Assembly: GCA_002293535.1 (NCBI GenBank)
Contig: DBDK01000003.1
Span: 62,001-126,000 of the forward strand
Direction of reading: 5' to 3'
Source: Alistipes sp. UBA934
GTDB taxonomy: Bacteria > Bacteroidota > Bacteroidia > Bacteroidales > Rikenellaceae
DNA: 64,000 nucleotides
Shown here: positions 1 to 8,110 of the stretch, in pieces
Layout of the letters: every line of letters starts with the position of its first letter
Position numbering within the stretch: position 1 is the stretch's first letter
Position numbers and translations under genes: made by a program
Notes under the pieces: generated by a model
What the model was told of the DNA's origin: nothing
The model's database searches: none
Seen by the model: the letters and a program-made list of their open reading frames with translations, nothing else

Positions 1-2
1 GT

Positions 3-695
3 GGAGTGGATTTCGGTTTTGTGGCAACGTCGCTTCTCGCTCAGGTCGATGCAAGCGTGGGCGGCAAGAACGGCGTGAACGTCGGGGGTTATAAAAATAT
101 GGCAGGTGTATTCAACCAGCCCGACTTCGTTTTGTGTGACACCGACACTCTCCAAACCCTCCCGCCCCGTGAATTTCGCGCCGGTTTAGCCGAGATGATC
201 AAGGCGGCCATCATCGCCGACCCCGCCCTGTTCCGGATCTTCGAAAGCCATTCGCCCGAAGATCTCCTCGCCGATAAAGCTCTGCTGACCAAAGCCATAA
301 CCTCCGCCATCAGGGTCAAGGCACACATCGTCGAGGCTGACGAGCGCGAGGCCGGTGAGCGCCGCAAACTCAATCTGGGCCACACTCTCGCCCACGCTAT
401 CGAAAAGCTCACCCGCGAATTCAACCACGGCGAGGCGGTGGCCATTGGCTTAGTCCAGATCGCCGAAATAAGCACAAAAATGGGACTACTCGCGCCGACT
501 CAAAAAGACCGCATCGTCCGCGCACTCCAAAAGGCCGGCCTTCCCACCCGCACCGACCTGCCCAAGGCTCAACTCCTCCAAGCCCTCACTCACGACAAAA
601 AAGTCGAGCAGGACAAACTTTGGCTTATCCTTCCTGTTGCGATCGGCGATGTTATTTTGAAAGAGACCCCCCTCAACGAGGTTTCTTGGGATTGA
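3..695 (+). CDS. aroB: 3-dehydroquinate synthase, C-terminal part (cut by window edge)
   Basis: Shikimate pathway enzyme that cyclises DAHP to 3-dehydroquinate, NAD- and metal-dependent, cytoplasmic. The first third of the protein lies outside the window; about 230 residues are present, in frame from base 3. Visible family motifs: LLAQVDASVGGKNGVN near the start, the metal-ligand glutamate in GLAEMIKAAII, and the two histidine motifs NLGHTLAHAIE and HGEAVAIG. The reading frame ends cleanly with TGA. Its last 23 bases overlap the end of a small convergent gene. Identification is secure; the true start cannot be seen. Confidence 0.95.
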   Translation, partial: GVDFGFVATSLLAQVDASVGGKNGVNVGGYKNMAGVFNQPDFVLCDTDTLQTLPPREFRAGLAEMIKAAIIADPALFRIFESHSPEDLLADKALLTKAITSAIRVKAHIVEADEREAGERRKLNLGHTLAHAIEKLTREFNHGEAVAIGLVQIAEISTKMGLLAPTQKDRIVRALQKAGLPTRTDLPKAQLLQALTHDKKVEQDKLWLILPVAIGDVILKETPLNEVSWD

Positions 696-849
696 CCAGA
701 CGTCGCTCGATGTATGTTCCTTTCGGGACATCGGCGATCGGGGATGTCGAACGATAATGTCCTGGCACAATGCGCCCCGAAGAGGTTACATAGCCCTTCA
801 CGAAGACTTTTTTTGGTTCCGAGTCGAGATGTTTCGATGTTTGTTCCAT
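673..849 (-). CDS. small basic hypothetical protein
   Basis: A 58-residue, Lys/Arg-rich protein with no signal peptide or membrane segment. The middle part (VKGYVTSSGRIVPGHYRS) resembles short Bacteroidota proteins with a 'KGY..SDG..V..HYRS' pattern, recalled from general knowledge and not checked. I chose the ATG at 849; a TTG 11 codons upstream (882) is also in frame. It runs convergently into the 3' end of aroB, overlapping by 23 nt. Function unknown; it may be a chance frame. Confidence 0.4.
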   Translation of the reverse strand: MEQTSKHLDSEPKKVFVKGYVTSSGRIVPGHYRSTSPIADVPKGTYIERRLVNPKKPR

Positions 850-896
850 TTCTTTACGGCTTTTGACTATCCGTAAAAACAAATTGCGTGCAAAAC

Positions 897-929
897 TTTA
901 GCTCGTGCCATAAATTTTTACTAACTTGC
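897..929 (+). promoter_or_regulatory. Bacteroidota-type promoter of trigger factor gene
   Basis: TTTA (897-900), a 21-bp spacer and TAACTTGC (922-929) approximate the Bacteroidota TTTG/TAnnTTTG promoter. Transcription would begin near 934-936, downstream of the in-frame GTG at 888, which supports the ATG at 957 as the start of tig. Confidence 0.5.
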
Positions 930-956
930 GCCGTTTTTCAACCAAATCTCAACTCT

Positions 957-1940
957 ATGAATCTCTCGACAGGGGCCCAGGAAGGGGTGCTGACTATAAA
1001 AGTGACGACCAACGAGGCAGATTACGCCCCCGAAGTCGAAAAAAATCTCAAGGAGCTTCGCCGCAAAGCCAACATTCCGGGTTTCCGTCCGGGTATGGTG
1101 CCTGCCGGCGTGGTTGCCAAAATGTACGGTAAGGGTGTTCGCGCCGAACAGGCTTATCGCAAAGCCAACGAAGCTGTATTCAAACATCTGGAAGACAATA
1201 AGATCGACATTATGGGCGACGTTATGCCCAGCGATGCTCAGGGTGAACTCGATTTCGACGATGGAATCACGGAGCACGAGTTCGTTTTCGAGGTAGGCCT
1301 TGCTCCCGAAGTGAATTTGGAGGTAAACGACAAGGACAAACTCACCCGCTACAAGATCAAGCCCTCCAAGGAGATGACCGAGGCGTACAAAAAGAGCCTT
1401 GAGGGAAAGATCACAGACCCAGCCGAACTCGACAAAAAGGTCGATGAGATGATCGCAGCCGATCTTTCACGCGAGGGCGACTTTTTCCTCAACGTCCAGC
1501 TAAAGAACCACCTCCTCGCCAAGGCAAATCTCAAACTTCCCGAAGAGTTCCTCAAGCGCTGGTTGCTGGCCGTAAACGAAGGTAAATTCACGATGGAGGA
1601 GATCGAAAAGGACTTCGCGCCGTTCCTTCGTATGATGTCTTGGAACGTGATCCAGAGGTACTTCGCCGACAAGTTCGACATAAAGGTAGAGTCGGACGAT
1701 CTGCTTGCCGAAGCCAAGGCTATGGCCCAGCTCCAGTTTGCCCAGTATGGTATGCGCGACGTGCCCCAAGACACTCTCGAAGGGTTTGCCAAGAGCATTC
1801 TCGCCGACAAAGGGGAGGCCCAGAGGGTTTTCGAGCGCGTCCTCGAAGATAAGGTCATCGACGCCCTCAAGCCTTTGGTAAAAATTTCCGAAAAGAGTGT
1901 CACCGTCGAGGAGTTCCAGAAACTCGCCGCCGAAGCCTAA
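957..1940 (+). CDS. tig: trigger factor lacking the PPIase domain
   Basis: Ribosome-bound chaperone for nascent chains. The 327-residue product has the N-terminal ribosome-binding domain with the signature GFRPGMVP around residues 43-50, then, after FEVGLAPEVNL, passes through a short linker straight into the helical C-terminal domain (LPEEFLKRWLLA, QLQFAQYGM). Typical Bacteroidota trigger factors have about 450 residues; the missing 110-120 residues correspond to the FKBP-like PPIase domain, and no frameshift is evident. Start: ATG at 957 fits the promoter; the in-frame GTG at 888 precedes it. It lies alone between aroB and the convergent folB. Confidence 0.93.
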   Translation: MNLSTGAQEGVLTIKVTTNEADYAPEVEKNLKELRRKANIPGFRPGMVPAGVVAKMYGKGVRAEQAYRKANEAVFKHLEDNKIDIMGDVMPSDAQGELDFDDGITEHEFVFEVGLAPEVNLEVNDKDKLTRYKIKPSKEMTEAYKKSLEGKITDPAELDKKVDEMIAADLSREGDFFLNVQLKNHLLAKANLKLPEEFLKRWLLAVNEGKFTMEEIEKDFAPFLRMMSWNVIQRYFADKFDIKVESDDLLAEAKAMAQLQFAQYGMRDVPQDTLEGFAKSILADKGEAQRVFERVLEDKVIDALKPLVKISEKSVTVEEFQKLAAEA

Positions 1941-1941
1941 A

Positions 1942-1955
1942 GCCGGAATGCCGGC
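1942..1955. terminator. small hairpin between convergent tig and folB
   Basis: GCCGG, a 4-nt loop and CCGGC lie two bases after the tig stop codon and just beyond the end of convergent folB. The stem is only 5 bp and no T-run follows, so it is a weak terminator candidate at best. Confidence 0.25.
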
Positions 1956-1966
1956 GGTAGCTGCAA

Positions 1967-2323
1967 CTACGCAGAAATCAGAGTCACCGACACCCTCTCC
2001 GCCTTGCCGCCAAGCGGGGGAGCCAGTTTCGCCAGGGTCACTCGAACGCCGACCACTTGACTGAATCGCACCGCGATAGCATCCATTATGCGTTTCGCGG
2101 CGTTCTCTATTATTCGCGATGGTATCGCTATCTGCTCACGCACCACCTCATAAACTTCCACATAGTTCACCGCCCGCGTGATATCATCCGCATCCGCCAC
2201 CCCCTCGTCACGCACCTGAAGTTCCACATCCACCACAAAATTTCCTCCCACCGCTTGCTCGACCTCGTAACAGCCGTGTCGGGCCCTGAACTCCATCCCC
2301 TCAATTTTTATAGTATAAACCAT
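1967..2323 (-). CDS. folB: dihydroneopterin aldolase
   Basis: Folate biosynthesis: cleaves 7,8-dihydroneopterin to 6-hydroxymethyl-dihydropterin and glycolaldehyde; cytoplasmic. The 118-residue length is normal. Family features seen: IEGMEFRARHGCYEVEQ near the N-terminus, containing the conserved Tyr-Glu pair, and LAKLAPP near the C-terminus with the conserved lysine. The start ATG at 2323 overlaps the stop of the upstream kinase gene (TGATG, 1 nt shared), so the two genes are translationally coupled. An open frame continues upstream but its translation does not look like FolB. Confidence 0.92.
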   Translation of the reverse strand: MVYTIKIEGMEFRARHGCYEVEQAVGGNFVVDVELQVRDEGVADADDITRAVNYVEVYEVVREQIAIPSRIIENAAKRIMDAIAVRFSQVVGVRVTLAKLAPPLGGKAERVSVTLISA

Positions 2324-3324
2324 CAGAACAGATATTTTTCCGTTTTCACCCTCTCCACCAGCCTCGCTATTTCTCCCCAGGCTTCTTCTCCGAAAGTAGT
2401 TCCCACCACCTCTATCACCTTTCCTGCAACAATCGCGCCTATGGTTCCGCATTGCCTCAAAGTCAGCCCCTCACAAAGCCCGTATAGAAACCCGGCGGCA
2501 TAGAAATCGCCCGCGCCCGTTGTATCGACCCTCTTGGCCGCCTGCATAATTCCCACCTCGATTACCTCACCGTCTCGCGCGATCAAGGCCCCTTTTATTC
2601 CCGTTTTCACCACCACCAGTTCACACAACGAGGCTATTGCCTCCAATGCTCTCAACGGTTCTTCCAAACCCGTAAACGCCTGCGCTTCATATTCGTTCGC
2701 AAACAGTATGTCGATATAGTCACTCACCAATCCTTGCAGGAATTCCAAATTCTCCGCCACCACGTTGAAGCTGGCCAGATCTATCGCCACTTTCAACCCT
2801 GCATCGTGCGCCACTTGCGCCGCCCGACGGATCAGCGAATGGTTTTGCACCAAATATCCCTCCAGATAGAGACAGTCGAATCCTTCGAAAAGCCTCGTTG
2901 TAATCTCCGGAGCCGAAAGTTCGAGCGCCGCCCCCAGAAAAGTCACCAATGTTCGCTCTCCATCCGGCGAGACCAATGCCAAACACCTTCCCGAATGCTC
3001 CTCGCCCCGAAACACAAATGGCTTCACACCTAAATTCACCAGTGCCGACTCAAAAAAATCTCCCGTAGAATCTATCCCCACCTTGCCTACAAAGCCCGTC
3101 GGAGTTCCCAGCCGGGCCAACGCCCTGATGGTATTTGCCGCCGATCCTCCCAGCGAAAGAGTGTATGGCAATCCTGCCACGGAGCGCGAAATTTCTTTTT
3201 GCTGTCGGCTGTCCACCAGATTCATACTTCCCCTCGGCAGTCCGAAGTCGGCTAACACATTGTCATTGCGCAGATTCACCAACATATCGGTGAGGGCATT
3301 GCCCATTCCTATCACATTTTTCAT
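2323..3324 (-). CDS. PfkB-family carbohydrate/adenosine kinase
   Basis: ATP-dependent sugar or nucleoside kinase of the ribokinase fold, 333 residues. N-terminal signature SLGGSAANTIRALARLG (about residues 55-71) and the C-terminal PfkB signature VDTTGAGDFYAAGFLYG, whose Asp is the catalytic base. Its closest type in Bacteroidota is usually annotated adenosine kinase or PfkB; the substrate cannot be read from sequence. Start chosen at ATG 3324 (MKNVIGMGNALTDM); the frame opens 9 codons earlier, inside the divergent gene's promoter. It overlaps folB by one base and is divergent from the 3355 operon with only 30 bp between the start codons. Confidence 0.88.
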   Translation of the reverse strand: MKNVIGMGNALTDMLVNLRNDNVLADFGLPRGSMNLVDSRQQKEISRSVAGLPYTLSLGGSAANTIRALARLGTPTGFVGKVGIDSTGDFFESALVNLGVKPFVFRGEEHSGRCLALVSPDGERTLVTFLGAALELSAPEITTRLFEGFDCLYLEGYLVQNHSLIRRAAQVAHDAGLKVAIDLASFNVVAENLEFLQGLVSDYIDILFANEYEAQAFTGLEEPLRALEAIASLCELVVVKTGIKGALIARDGEVIEVGIMQAAKRVDTTGAGDFYAAGFLYGLCEGLTLRQCGTIGAIVAGKVIEVVGTTFGEEAWGEIARLVERVKTEKYLF

Positions 3325-3340
3325 TTTGCGAAAATATACA

Positions 3341-3348
3341 TATATTTG
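3341..3348 (+). promoter_or_regulatory. -7 box TATATTTG upstream of the 3355 operon
   Basis: Perfect match to the Bacteroidota -7 element TAnnTTTG, ending 6 nt before the ATG at 3355. TTTT at 3317-3320 is a weak -33 match at 20-bp spacing. The predicted transcript start falls at or within a few bases of the start codon, so the mRNA is probably leaderless. Confidence 0.6.
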
Positions 3349-3354
3349 CACATT

Positions 3355-4266
3355 ATGAAATACGAAGACGAGTATTACGAAGACGATGTTCCGGCCGCAG
3401 CGCCGAAATCCGACAAGACCCTTAAGGGGTATAAGGTAGTAGTGGCCCTTCTGGCCGTGGTTTTAGTAGCTGTATCGGGGCTCTATTTTTGGCAATCGTG
3501 GCAGCAGCGTCGTGATTTTGCCATCGAGCGCGACACGCTCACAAACCGTATGTTGGCCGTTCGCGGCGAGTTGGAGGGTCTCCAGACCACCAACGACTCG
3601 CTCAACATCTCCATTTTTTTGGAGCGCGAGCGTACCGATTCCGTTTTGCAGGCTCTGGCCCGCGAGCGTAACATTTCCCGCGCCACGATCCGCAGCTATG
3701 AAAAGGAGTTGGGTACGATGCGCGACATTATGAACAGCTACCTCTACACTATCGACTCCCTTGGCAAGCTCAATCGCCGTCTGGCCGACGAGAATATGGG
3801 TATGCGCCGTCAGGTCACCACCGAGCGCCTCCGTGCCGACAAGGCCGAGGAGCGGGTGGAGGATATGGACGTTAAGCTTCGTCAGGGCTCCCGCGTCATC
3901 GCTCGCGACATTCGGCTCACTCCTCTCAACTCGAACGACCGCGAGGTCACCCGCGTAGCTCGTGCGGCTCGCCTCAGGGTCGATTTTATCCTCTCGGCCA
4001 ATGCTTTAGCCGATCCGGGCAACCGCGCGGTGTATGTTCGCATCACCGGCCCCGATGGCTATGTTCTTGCCAACTCCTCCTCTGCCACTTTCGACTATGA
4101 GGGCTCTGCTGTGGTCTATTCCGCAATGCGCGAGGTGGACTATCAGGGCGAAGACCTTCCTGTCGGTATTTATTACAGCGGCGGCGACAAATTCCCCGGT
4201 ACTTTCCGCGTTGAGATTTATATGGACGGTCTCTTGGTAGGTTCCTCCGAATTCCTGTTGCGATGA
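3355..4266 (+). CDS. single-pass membrane protein with long coiled coil
   Basis: 303 residues, function unknown. An acidic N-terminal tail of about 25 residues (MKYEDEYYEDDVP) precedes one transmembrane helix (VVVALLAVVLVAVSGLYFW, about 28-46). A charged, heptad-rich segment rich in Glu, Arg and Leu follows (about 50-190), then a beta-rich C-terminal domain of about 100 residues (VYVRITGPDGYVLANSS) that may bind a periplasmic partner. The topology suggests an inner-membrane anchor with a periplasmic coiled coil. First gene of a four-gene overlapping operon; its stop overlaps the next start (ATGA). The ATG at 3346 lies in the promoter, so 3355 was chosen. Confidence 0.75.
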   Translation: MKYEDEYYEDDVPAAAPKSDKTLKGYKVVVALLAVVLVAVSGLYFWQSWQQRRDFAIERDTLTNRMLAVRGELEGLQTTNDSLNISIFLERERTDSVLQALARERNISRATIRSYEKELGTMRDIMNSYLYTIDSLGKLNRRLADENMGMRRQVTTERLRADKAEERVEDMDVKLRQGSRVIARDIRLTPLNSNDREVTRVARAARLRVDFILSANALADPGNRAVYVRITGPDGYVLANSSSATFDYEGSAVVYSAMREVDYQGEDLPVGIYYSGGDKFPGTFRVEIYMDGLLVGSSEFLLR

Positions 4267-4988
4267 AACGGCTTATCATAGTAATAACCCTGGCACTGGT
4301 AACGTTTAATGTTACAGCGCAGGATATCAAGGTTCCCAATGAGGAGGACATTATGGCCAAGATCCTCCCTGCCGACTCTCCCTATAACTATGCGTCGATG
4401 ATGGCGCGTTATATGGCTGGCGACCTCGATCTCTCGGCCGAGCATTACCACTATCTTTACTATGGTTATGCTTACGACAACAATTATGACGCGCATAAGG
4501 AACTTCCCGGCGCGAGTATTATGTACGGTGTGTTGCACAATTCGGGGCCCAGGCCTTCGCCTCAGCAGGCACTTTCGCTCATCGAAGCGGGCAGGCAGAA
4601 TATGACGGTCGATCCGTTCAACCCGGCCAACATCAATATGATGACGTGGGCTTATGAGATTGTCGGCGACACCACTGCGATGGTTGCAAGTGCGGCTCGT
4701 TTCCGCGGCATCATAGGGGCGATCGAGAGTTCCGGAACCGGCCTCCGTCAAGGTTCACCGTGGCACATTTTGCGTTTTTCGCACGCGAACGACGTTATCG
4801 CCAATCGCGGCTTGAAAATTGCGAACAGACAGGTCCGTACGAGCATTGTGGAATATATTCAGGTGGAGCCGAACCCGTCGAAGATTAAAGGTTATTTCTT
4901 CAACTACGAGCGCGTTTACTGGAACCCCTACGATGGCGAACGAATCAGGAAAAAAAGTAACTGGCAATTTAATGGCATACCTCTATAA
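4263..4988 (+). CDS. DUF4919-like secreted protein
   Basis: 241 residues with a clear Sec signal peptide (MKRLIIVITLALVTFNVTAQ, cleavage after about residue 19). The mature region is rich in Tyr, Asn and Met, with HYHYLYYGYAYDNNYDAHKELP and a C-terminal GYFFNYERVYWNPY stretch, matching what I remember of DUF4919, a family common in Bacteroidota and of unknown function. Second gene of the overlapping operon: ATGA overlap with the preceding gene, and a 17-nt overlap with the following protease gene. Role unknown; the context is a periplasmic or envelope unit. Confidence 0.75.
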   Translation: MKRLIIVITLALVTFNVTAQDIKVPNEEDIMAKILPADSPYNYASMMARYMAGDLDLSAEHYHYLYYGYAYDNNYDAHKELPGASIMYGVLHNSGPRPSPQQALSLIEAGRQNMTVDPFNPANINMMTWAYEIVGDTTAMVASAARFRGIIGAIESSGTGLRQGSPWHILRFSHANDVIANRGLKIANRQVRTSIVEYIQVEPNPSKIKGYFFNYERVYWNPYDGERIRKKSNWQFNGIPL

Positions 4989-6246
4989 ATACCTTCTTGC
5001 GGCTTGCGTGGCGCTTTCAATGACGTTTTGCGTCATCGATACGCCTGTCGATCCCCCCGACCCAAGGCCCGCCGATCCCCATCCCAAGACCTTCCTTATG
5101 TATGACAACATCGGTGCCCAGTGGTTCAACAGCAATGTGGCTGCTGCGGGTGAGGCCGTTGCGTCCGGTGCGCTGTCGCTACAGAAGCAGCGTGTAGTTG
5201 TTTTCCAGCGAATGACTGCCGGCAACATCATCTATGAGCTCGTTCAGGACAAGAGTGCGAAAGATGGATACAGCAAAAAGACCCTCAAGCAGTATGCTCG
5301 CGGCGAGAATAACGACCTCAAACCTCAAACCATCAAGAACGTCGTTGGGGATATGCGCTCTCTTGCTCCCGCCGAGCACTTCGGACTTGCTTTCGGCTCA
5401 CACGGCAAGGGATGGATCCCCAAATCGTGTACCGTTCCCATCGCTCGCCGAGCTGCCGGTCAGTCCACTTCCGCCCTTTTCTCCGAACTTTGGGCGGAGC
5501 GAGAAAACCCTCTCACACGTTACCTTGCAGGCTATGGTGAGCTGATCGACATTGACGAGTTCGCCGACGCACTGGATGACTTTTCCGAGGGTTGGGACTT
5601 CATTCTTTTCGACGACTGTTTTATGTCTTCGGTGGAGGCTCTCTATGAGATTCGCCACCTCGCCGACTACTTCATCGCCTCGCCCACCGAGATTATGCTC
5701 TCCGGATTTCCTTATGATCGCGTCGTAAATGCGCTGTTCGATGTTATTGAGAACGACGGCTACGATTGGGTCAAAAACTTCGCGACCGTTGCCGAGGGTT
5801 TCGTTGAGGCTTACCGCCTCGATGAGATGTATCCCGGTTACCCGTGCGCAACCGTGTCTGTAGTAAAAACTTCAGAGCTCGATGCTCTCGCCGCCACAGT
5901 GAGGAATCTTTCCCTGCCCCATATCTACACCGGTAGTGTCTCTTCTATCCAATTCTACGAAGGTTTCGTCACTCCGGGGCATATATTTTTCGACCTGGAC
6001 GACTACCTTCAGCTGGCGTCACAGAACTCATCTCTTTTAGCTGCTTTCCGAGCCCAACTTGATCGCACCGTAACTTTTGCCGGCCACACCCCGACGTTCT
6101 ATACCGATTTTCCGGAACATCACGGAAGGCAATACCCTGTCACGCACTTTTCGGGTCTCTCTGTGTTCATCCCCCATAGCGGCGCCCCTCTGAGTCTAAT
6201 GCCATATTACGAGGCAACTGCTTGGTATAAAGCTGTTTATCAATGA
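4972..6246 (+). CDS. clostripain-like (C11 family) cysteine protease, probable lipoprotein
   Basis: 424 residues. Catalytic features of peptidase family C11: the histidine in FGLAFGSHGKGW and the nucleophile cysteine in FILFDDCFMSSVEALYEI. C11 enzymes usually cleave after Arg or Lys and mature by self-processing. The N-terminus (MAYLYKYLLAACVALSMTFC) is a signal sequence; the Cys at residue 20 may be lipidated, although MTFC is a loose lipobox. A Pro/Asp-rich linker (DTPVDPPDPRP) follows. The start ATG at 4972 gives a proper signal peptide; earlier starts in the frame do not. It overlaps the DUF4919 gene by 17 nt and the MscS gene by 4 nt. Confidence 0.85.
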   Translation: MAYLYKYLLAACVALSMTFCVIDTPVDPPDPRPADPHPKTFLMYDNIGAQWFNSNVAAAGEAVASGALSLQKQRVVVFQRMTAGNIIYELVQDKSAKDGYSKKTLKQYARGENNDLKPQTIKNVVGDMRSLAPAEHFGLAFGSHGKGWIPKSCTVPIARRAAGQSTSALFSELWAERENPLTRYLAGYGELIDIDEFADALDDFSEGWDFILFDDCFMSSVEALYEIRHLADYFIASPTEIMLSGFPYDRVVNALFDVIENDGYDWVKNFATVAEGFVEAYRLDEMYPGYPCATVSVVKTSELDALAATVRNLSLPHIYTGSVSSIQFYEGFVTPGHIFFDLDDYLQLASQNSSLLAAFRAQLDRTVTFAGHTPTFYTDFPEHHGRQYPVTHFSGLSVFIPHSGAPLSLMPYYEATAWYKAVYQ

Positions 6247-7193
6247 TCACACCACTCCAGATTCCCGGCGTCGATCAGGATCAGATCGCCCAGACGGACT
6301 CTCTTCTGAGGGCCAATCTCGCCGCGGACGTGAAAACTTTTGCCGGGATGACTTGGCAACAGCGCATCGACCTTATTCTCAACGACTTGTGGCACTACGG
6401 CCTGAAGATCATCGTCGTGGTGGCTCTGTTCATCGTCGCTCGCTGGCTCATCCGTAAATTCGTCAGGTTGATCGACCGTATTTTGGAGAAGCGCCACGTC
6501 GATCATTCACTGCGTACTTTCACTCGCAGTTTCATCGCCATCGCGCTTTACATCATACTTTTCTACCTTATTATCGCGTGGTTGGGCATCAACACTTCAT
6601 TGTTCGTTGCTATGTTCGCGGCCGCTGGTTTGGCTATCGGTATGGCTATGAGCGGTGTTTTCCAGAACTTTGCCGGTGGTATTATGATCCTGCTTTTGAA
6701 GCCCTTCAAGGATGGCGACTGGATCGAGGTTCAGGGTCAGGCGGGTACGGTTATGGAGATCCGTCTTTTCAACACGTTGTTGCGCACGGCCGACAATAAG
6801 ACCATTCTTCTTCCCAACGGTAGCGTCTCAACCAGCATCGTGAACAACTACAACACTGCACGCACTCGCCGCCTCGAATGGGTTCTCACTCTCGCCGGGG
6901 ATACCGACTTCGTAGCTGTTCGTAAAACTTTGTTGGATTATTTTTCCTCCGAGCCTCGCATTTTGTCAGGCAACTCCACCGAGCCTCACACCCCTCTTTC
7001 CAATCCTCCCGAAGTGGTTGTCAGTAAGGTGGGTTCCGGCACTTTGGAGGTCACGGCGCACGCCTGGGTAGCCAGCGGCGATTATTGGAGTGTTTTCTAT
7101 CAGATCAACGAGCGCATCTATCGCGAGTTCCCCTCCAAGGGATTCAACCCGCCCGCTTCACAGATGGCCGTCACTCTCAAACAAAACAGTTAA
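6243..7193 (+). CDS. MscS-family mechanosensitive channel
   Basis: Small-conductance mechanosensitive channel that releases osmolytes on hypo-osmotic shock; inner membrane. 316 residues with an N-terminal soluble stretch, transmembrane helices at about 56-75 and 92-112, and the pore helix FVAMFAAAGLAIGMAMSGVFQNFAGG followed by the beta-domain motif KPFKDGDWIEVQGQAGTVMEI and the strand LPNGSVSTSIVNNYN. This is the compact MscS core with an unusually long N-terminal lead. Its ATG overlaps the protease stop (ATGA), so it is the last gene of the 3355-7193 operon. dapA converges on it 5 bp downstream. Confidence 0.93.
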   Translation: MITPLQIPGVDQDQIAQTDSLLRANLAADVKTFAGMTWQQRIDLILNDLWHYGLKIIVVVALFIVARWLIRKFVRLIDRILEKRHVDHSLRTFTRSFIAIALYIILFYLIIAWLGINTSLFVAMFAAAGLAIGMAMSGVFQNFAGGIMILLLKPFKDGDWIEVQGQAGTVMEIRLFNTLLRTADNKTILLPNGSVSTSIVNNYNTARTRRLEWVLTLAGDTDFVAVRKTLLDYFSSEPRILSGNSTEPHTPLSNPPEVVVSKVGSGTLEVTAHAWVASGDYWSVFYQINERIYREFPSKGFNPPASQMAVTLKQNS

Positions 7194-7198
7194 ACCAC

Positions 7199-8089
7199 TC
7201 ACAAAACGGCCTCTATCGCAGCGCGTAGCTTGGCCGTCCCGGCCACTAACGGTAGCCTCACATCCGGTCCACAAATTCCTCGTACTGCAAGCGCCGTCTT
7301 GACTCCCGTCGGGTTCCCTTCAGCGAACAGTAGCGGACACAGAGCCTCCATATCCTCCCACAGCCTCTGGGCCGCAGCCACCCCCTCTTCGATAGCCGTG
7401 TGCACCATCTTCGCAAACTGTTCCGGTATCACATTGCCCATCACCGATATAACCCCGTGTCCTCCCACACTCATCAGCGGGAGGGTCATCGCATCGTCAC
7501 CCGACAGCACCACAAACCCTTCCGGCGCTCCTTTCACTATCTCTTCCATTTGCCTTATATCTCCGCTCGCCTCCTTCATCCCTATCACGTTCGGCACATC
7601 CTTGGCGATTCGTAATGTCGTTTCCGCCAGCATATTGACTCCCGTCCTCCCCGGTATGTTATAGAGTATCACCGGCAGTGGTGACGCCTGGGCGACGGCA
7701 CGATAATGCTGGAATAGCCCTTCCTGCGACGGCTTATTATAATAAGGTGCGACCGTCAGTACTGCATCTAATCCCTTCGTATCGAGCGCCTTAAGTTCGG
7801 CACATAGTTTCGCCGTATCGTTTCCGCCCATTCCCACGACCACACCCACACGCCTGCCCACTCTCTCGCCGGCCTCGGCCACCGCATCGCGTACAAAATC
7901 TCTCACCGCAGCCCGCTCAGTATGGCTCAACGTCGGAGTTTCGGCTGTCGTTCCCAGCGTCACCACATAATCTATTCCTCCCTCCACAACACTGTCCACC
8001 AGCCTTTTAAGCGCATCGAAATCTATCTCTCCTTTTCCGTCGAACGGCGTCACCAACGCCACTCCGACTCCTGTAAACTTACTTTTCAT
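7199..8089 (-). CDS. dapA: 4-hydroxy-tetrahydrodipicolinate synthase
   Basis: First committed step of lysine/diaminopimelate synthesis: condenses pyruvate with aspartate semialdehyde. 296 residues, a TIM barrel of normal length. Motifs: GTTAETPTLS (substrate-binding Thr pair), the catalytic tyrosine in VILYNIPGRTG and the Schiff-base lysine in VIGMKEASGD. Cytoplasmic tetramer in the family. It lies alone between convergent mscS and co-directional ligA, 21 bp downstream of ligA. Its own -7 box lies 4 nt upstream of the start codon, so it can be transcribed independently of ligA. Confidence 0.96.
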   Translation of the reverse strand: MKSKFTGVGVALVTPFDGKGEIDFDALKRLVDSVVEGGIDYVVTLGTTAETPTLSHTERAAVRDFVRDAVAEAGERVGRRVGVVVGMGGNDTAKLCAELKALDTKGLDAVLTVAPYYNKPSQEGLFQHYRAVAQASPLPVILYNIPGRTGVNMLAETTLRIAKDVPNVIGMKEASGDIRQMEEIVKGAPEGFVVLSGDDAMTLPLMSVGGHGVISVMGNVIPEQFAKMVHTAIEEGVAAAQRLWEDMEALCPLLFAEGNPTGVKTALAVRGICGPDVRLPLVAGTAKLRAAIEAVL

Positions 8090-8093
8090 AGCA

Positions 8094-8101
8094 CAAAAAT
8101 A
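8094..8101 (-). promoter_or_regulatory. -7 box TATTTTTG of dapA
   Basis: Perfect TAnnTTTG match on the minus strand, only 4 nt before the dapA ATG (8089). No TTTG lies at the expected -33 distance. A transcript from here would be leaderless. Confidence 0.5.
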
Positions 8102-8110
8102 TGCAATATG

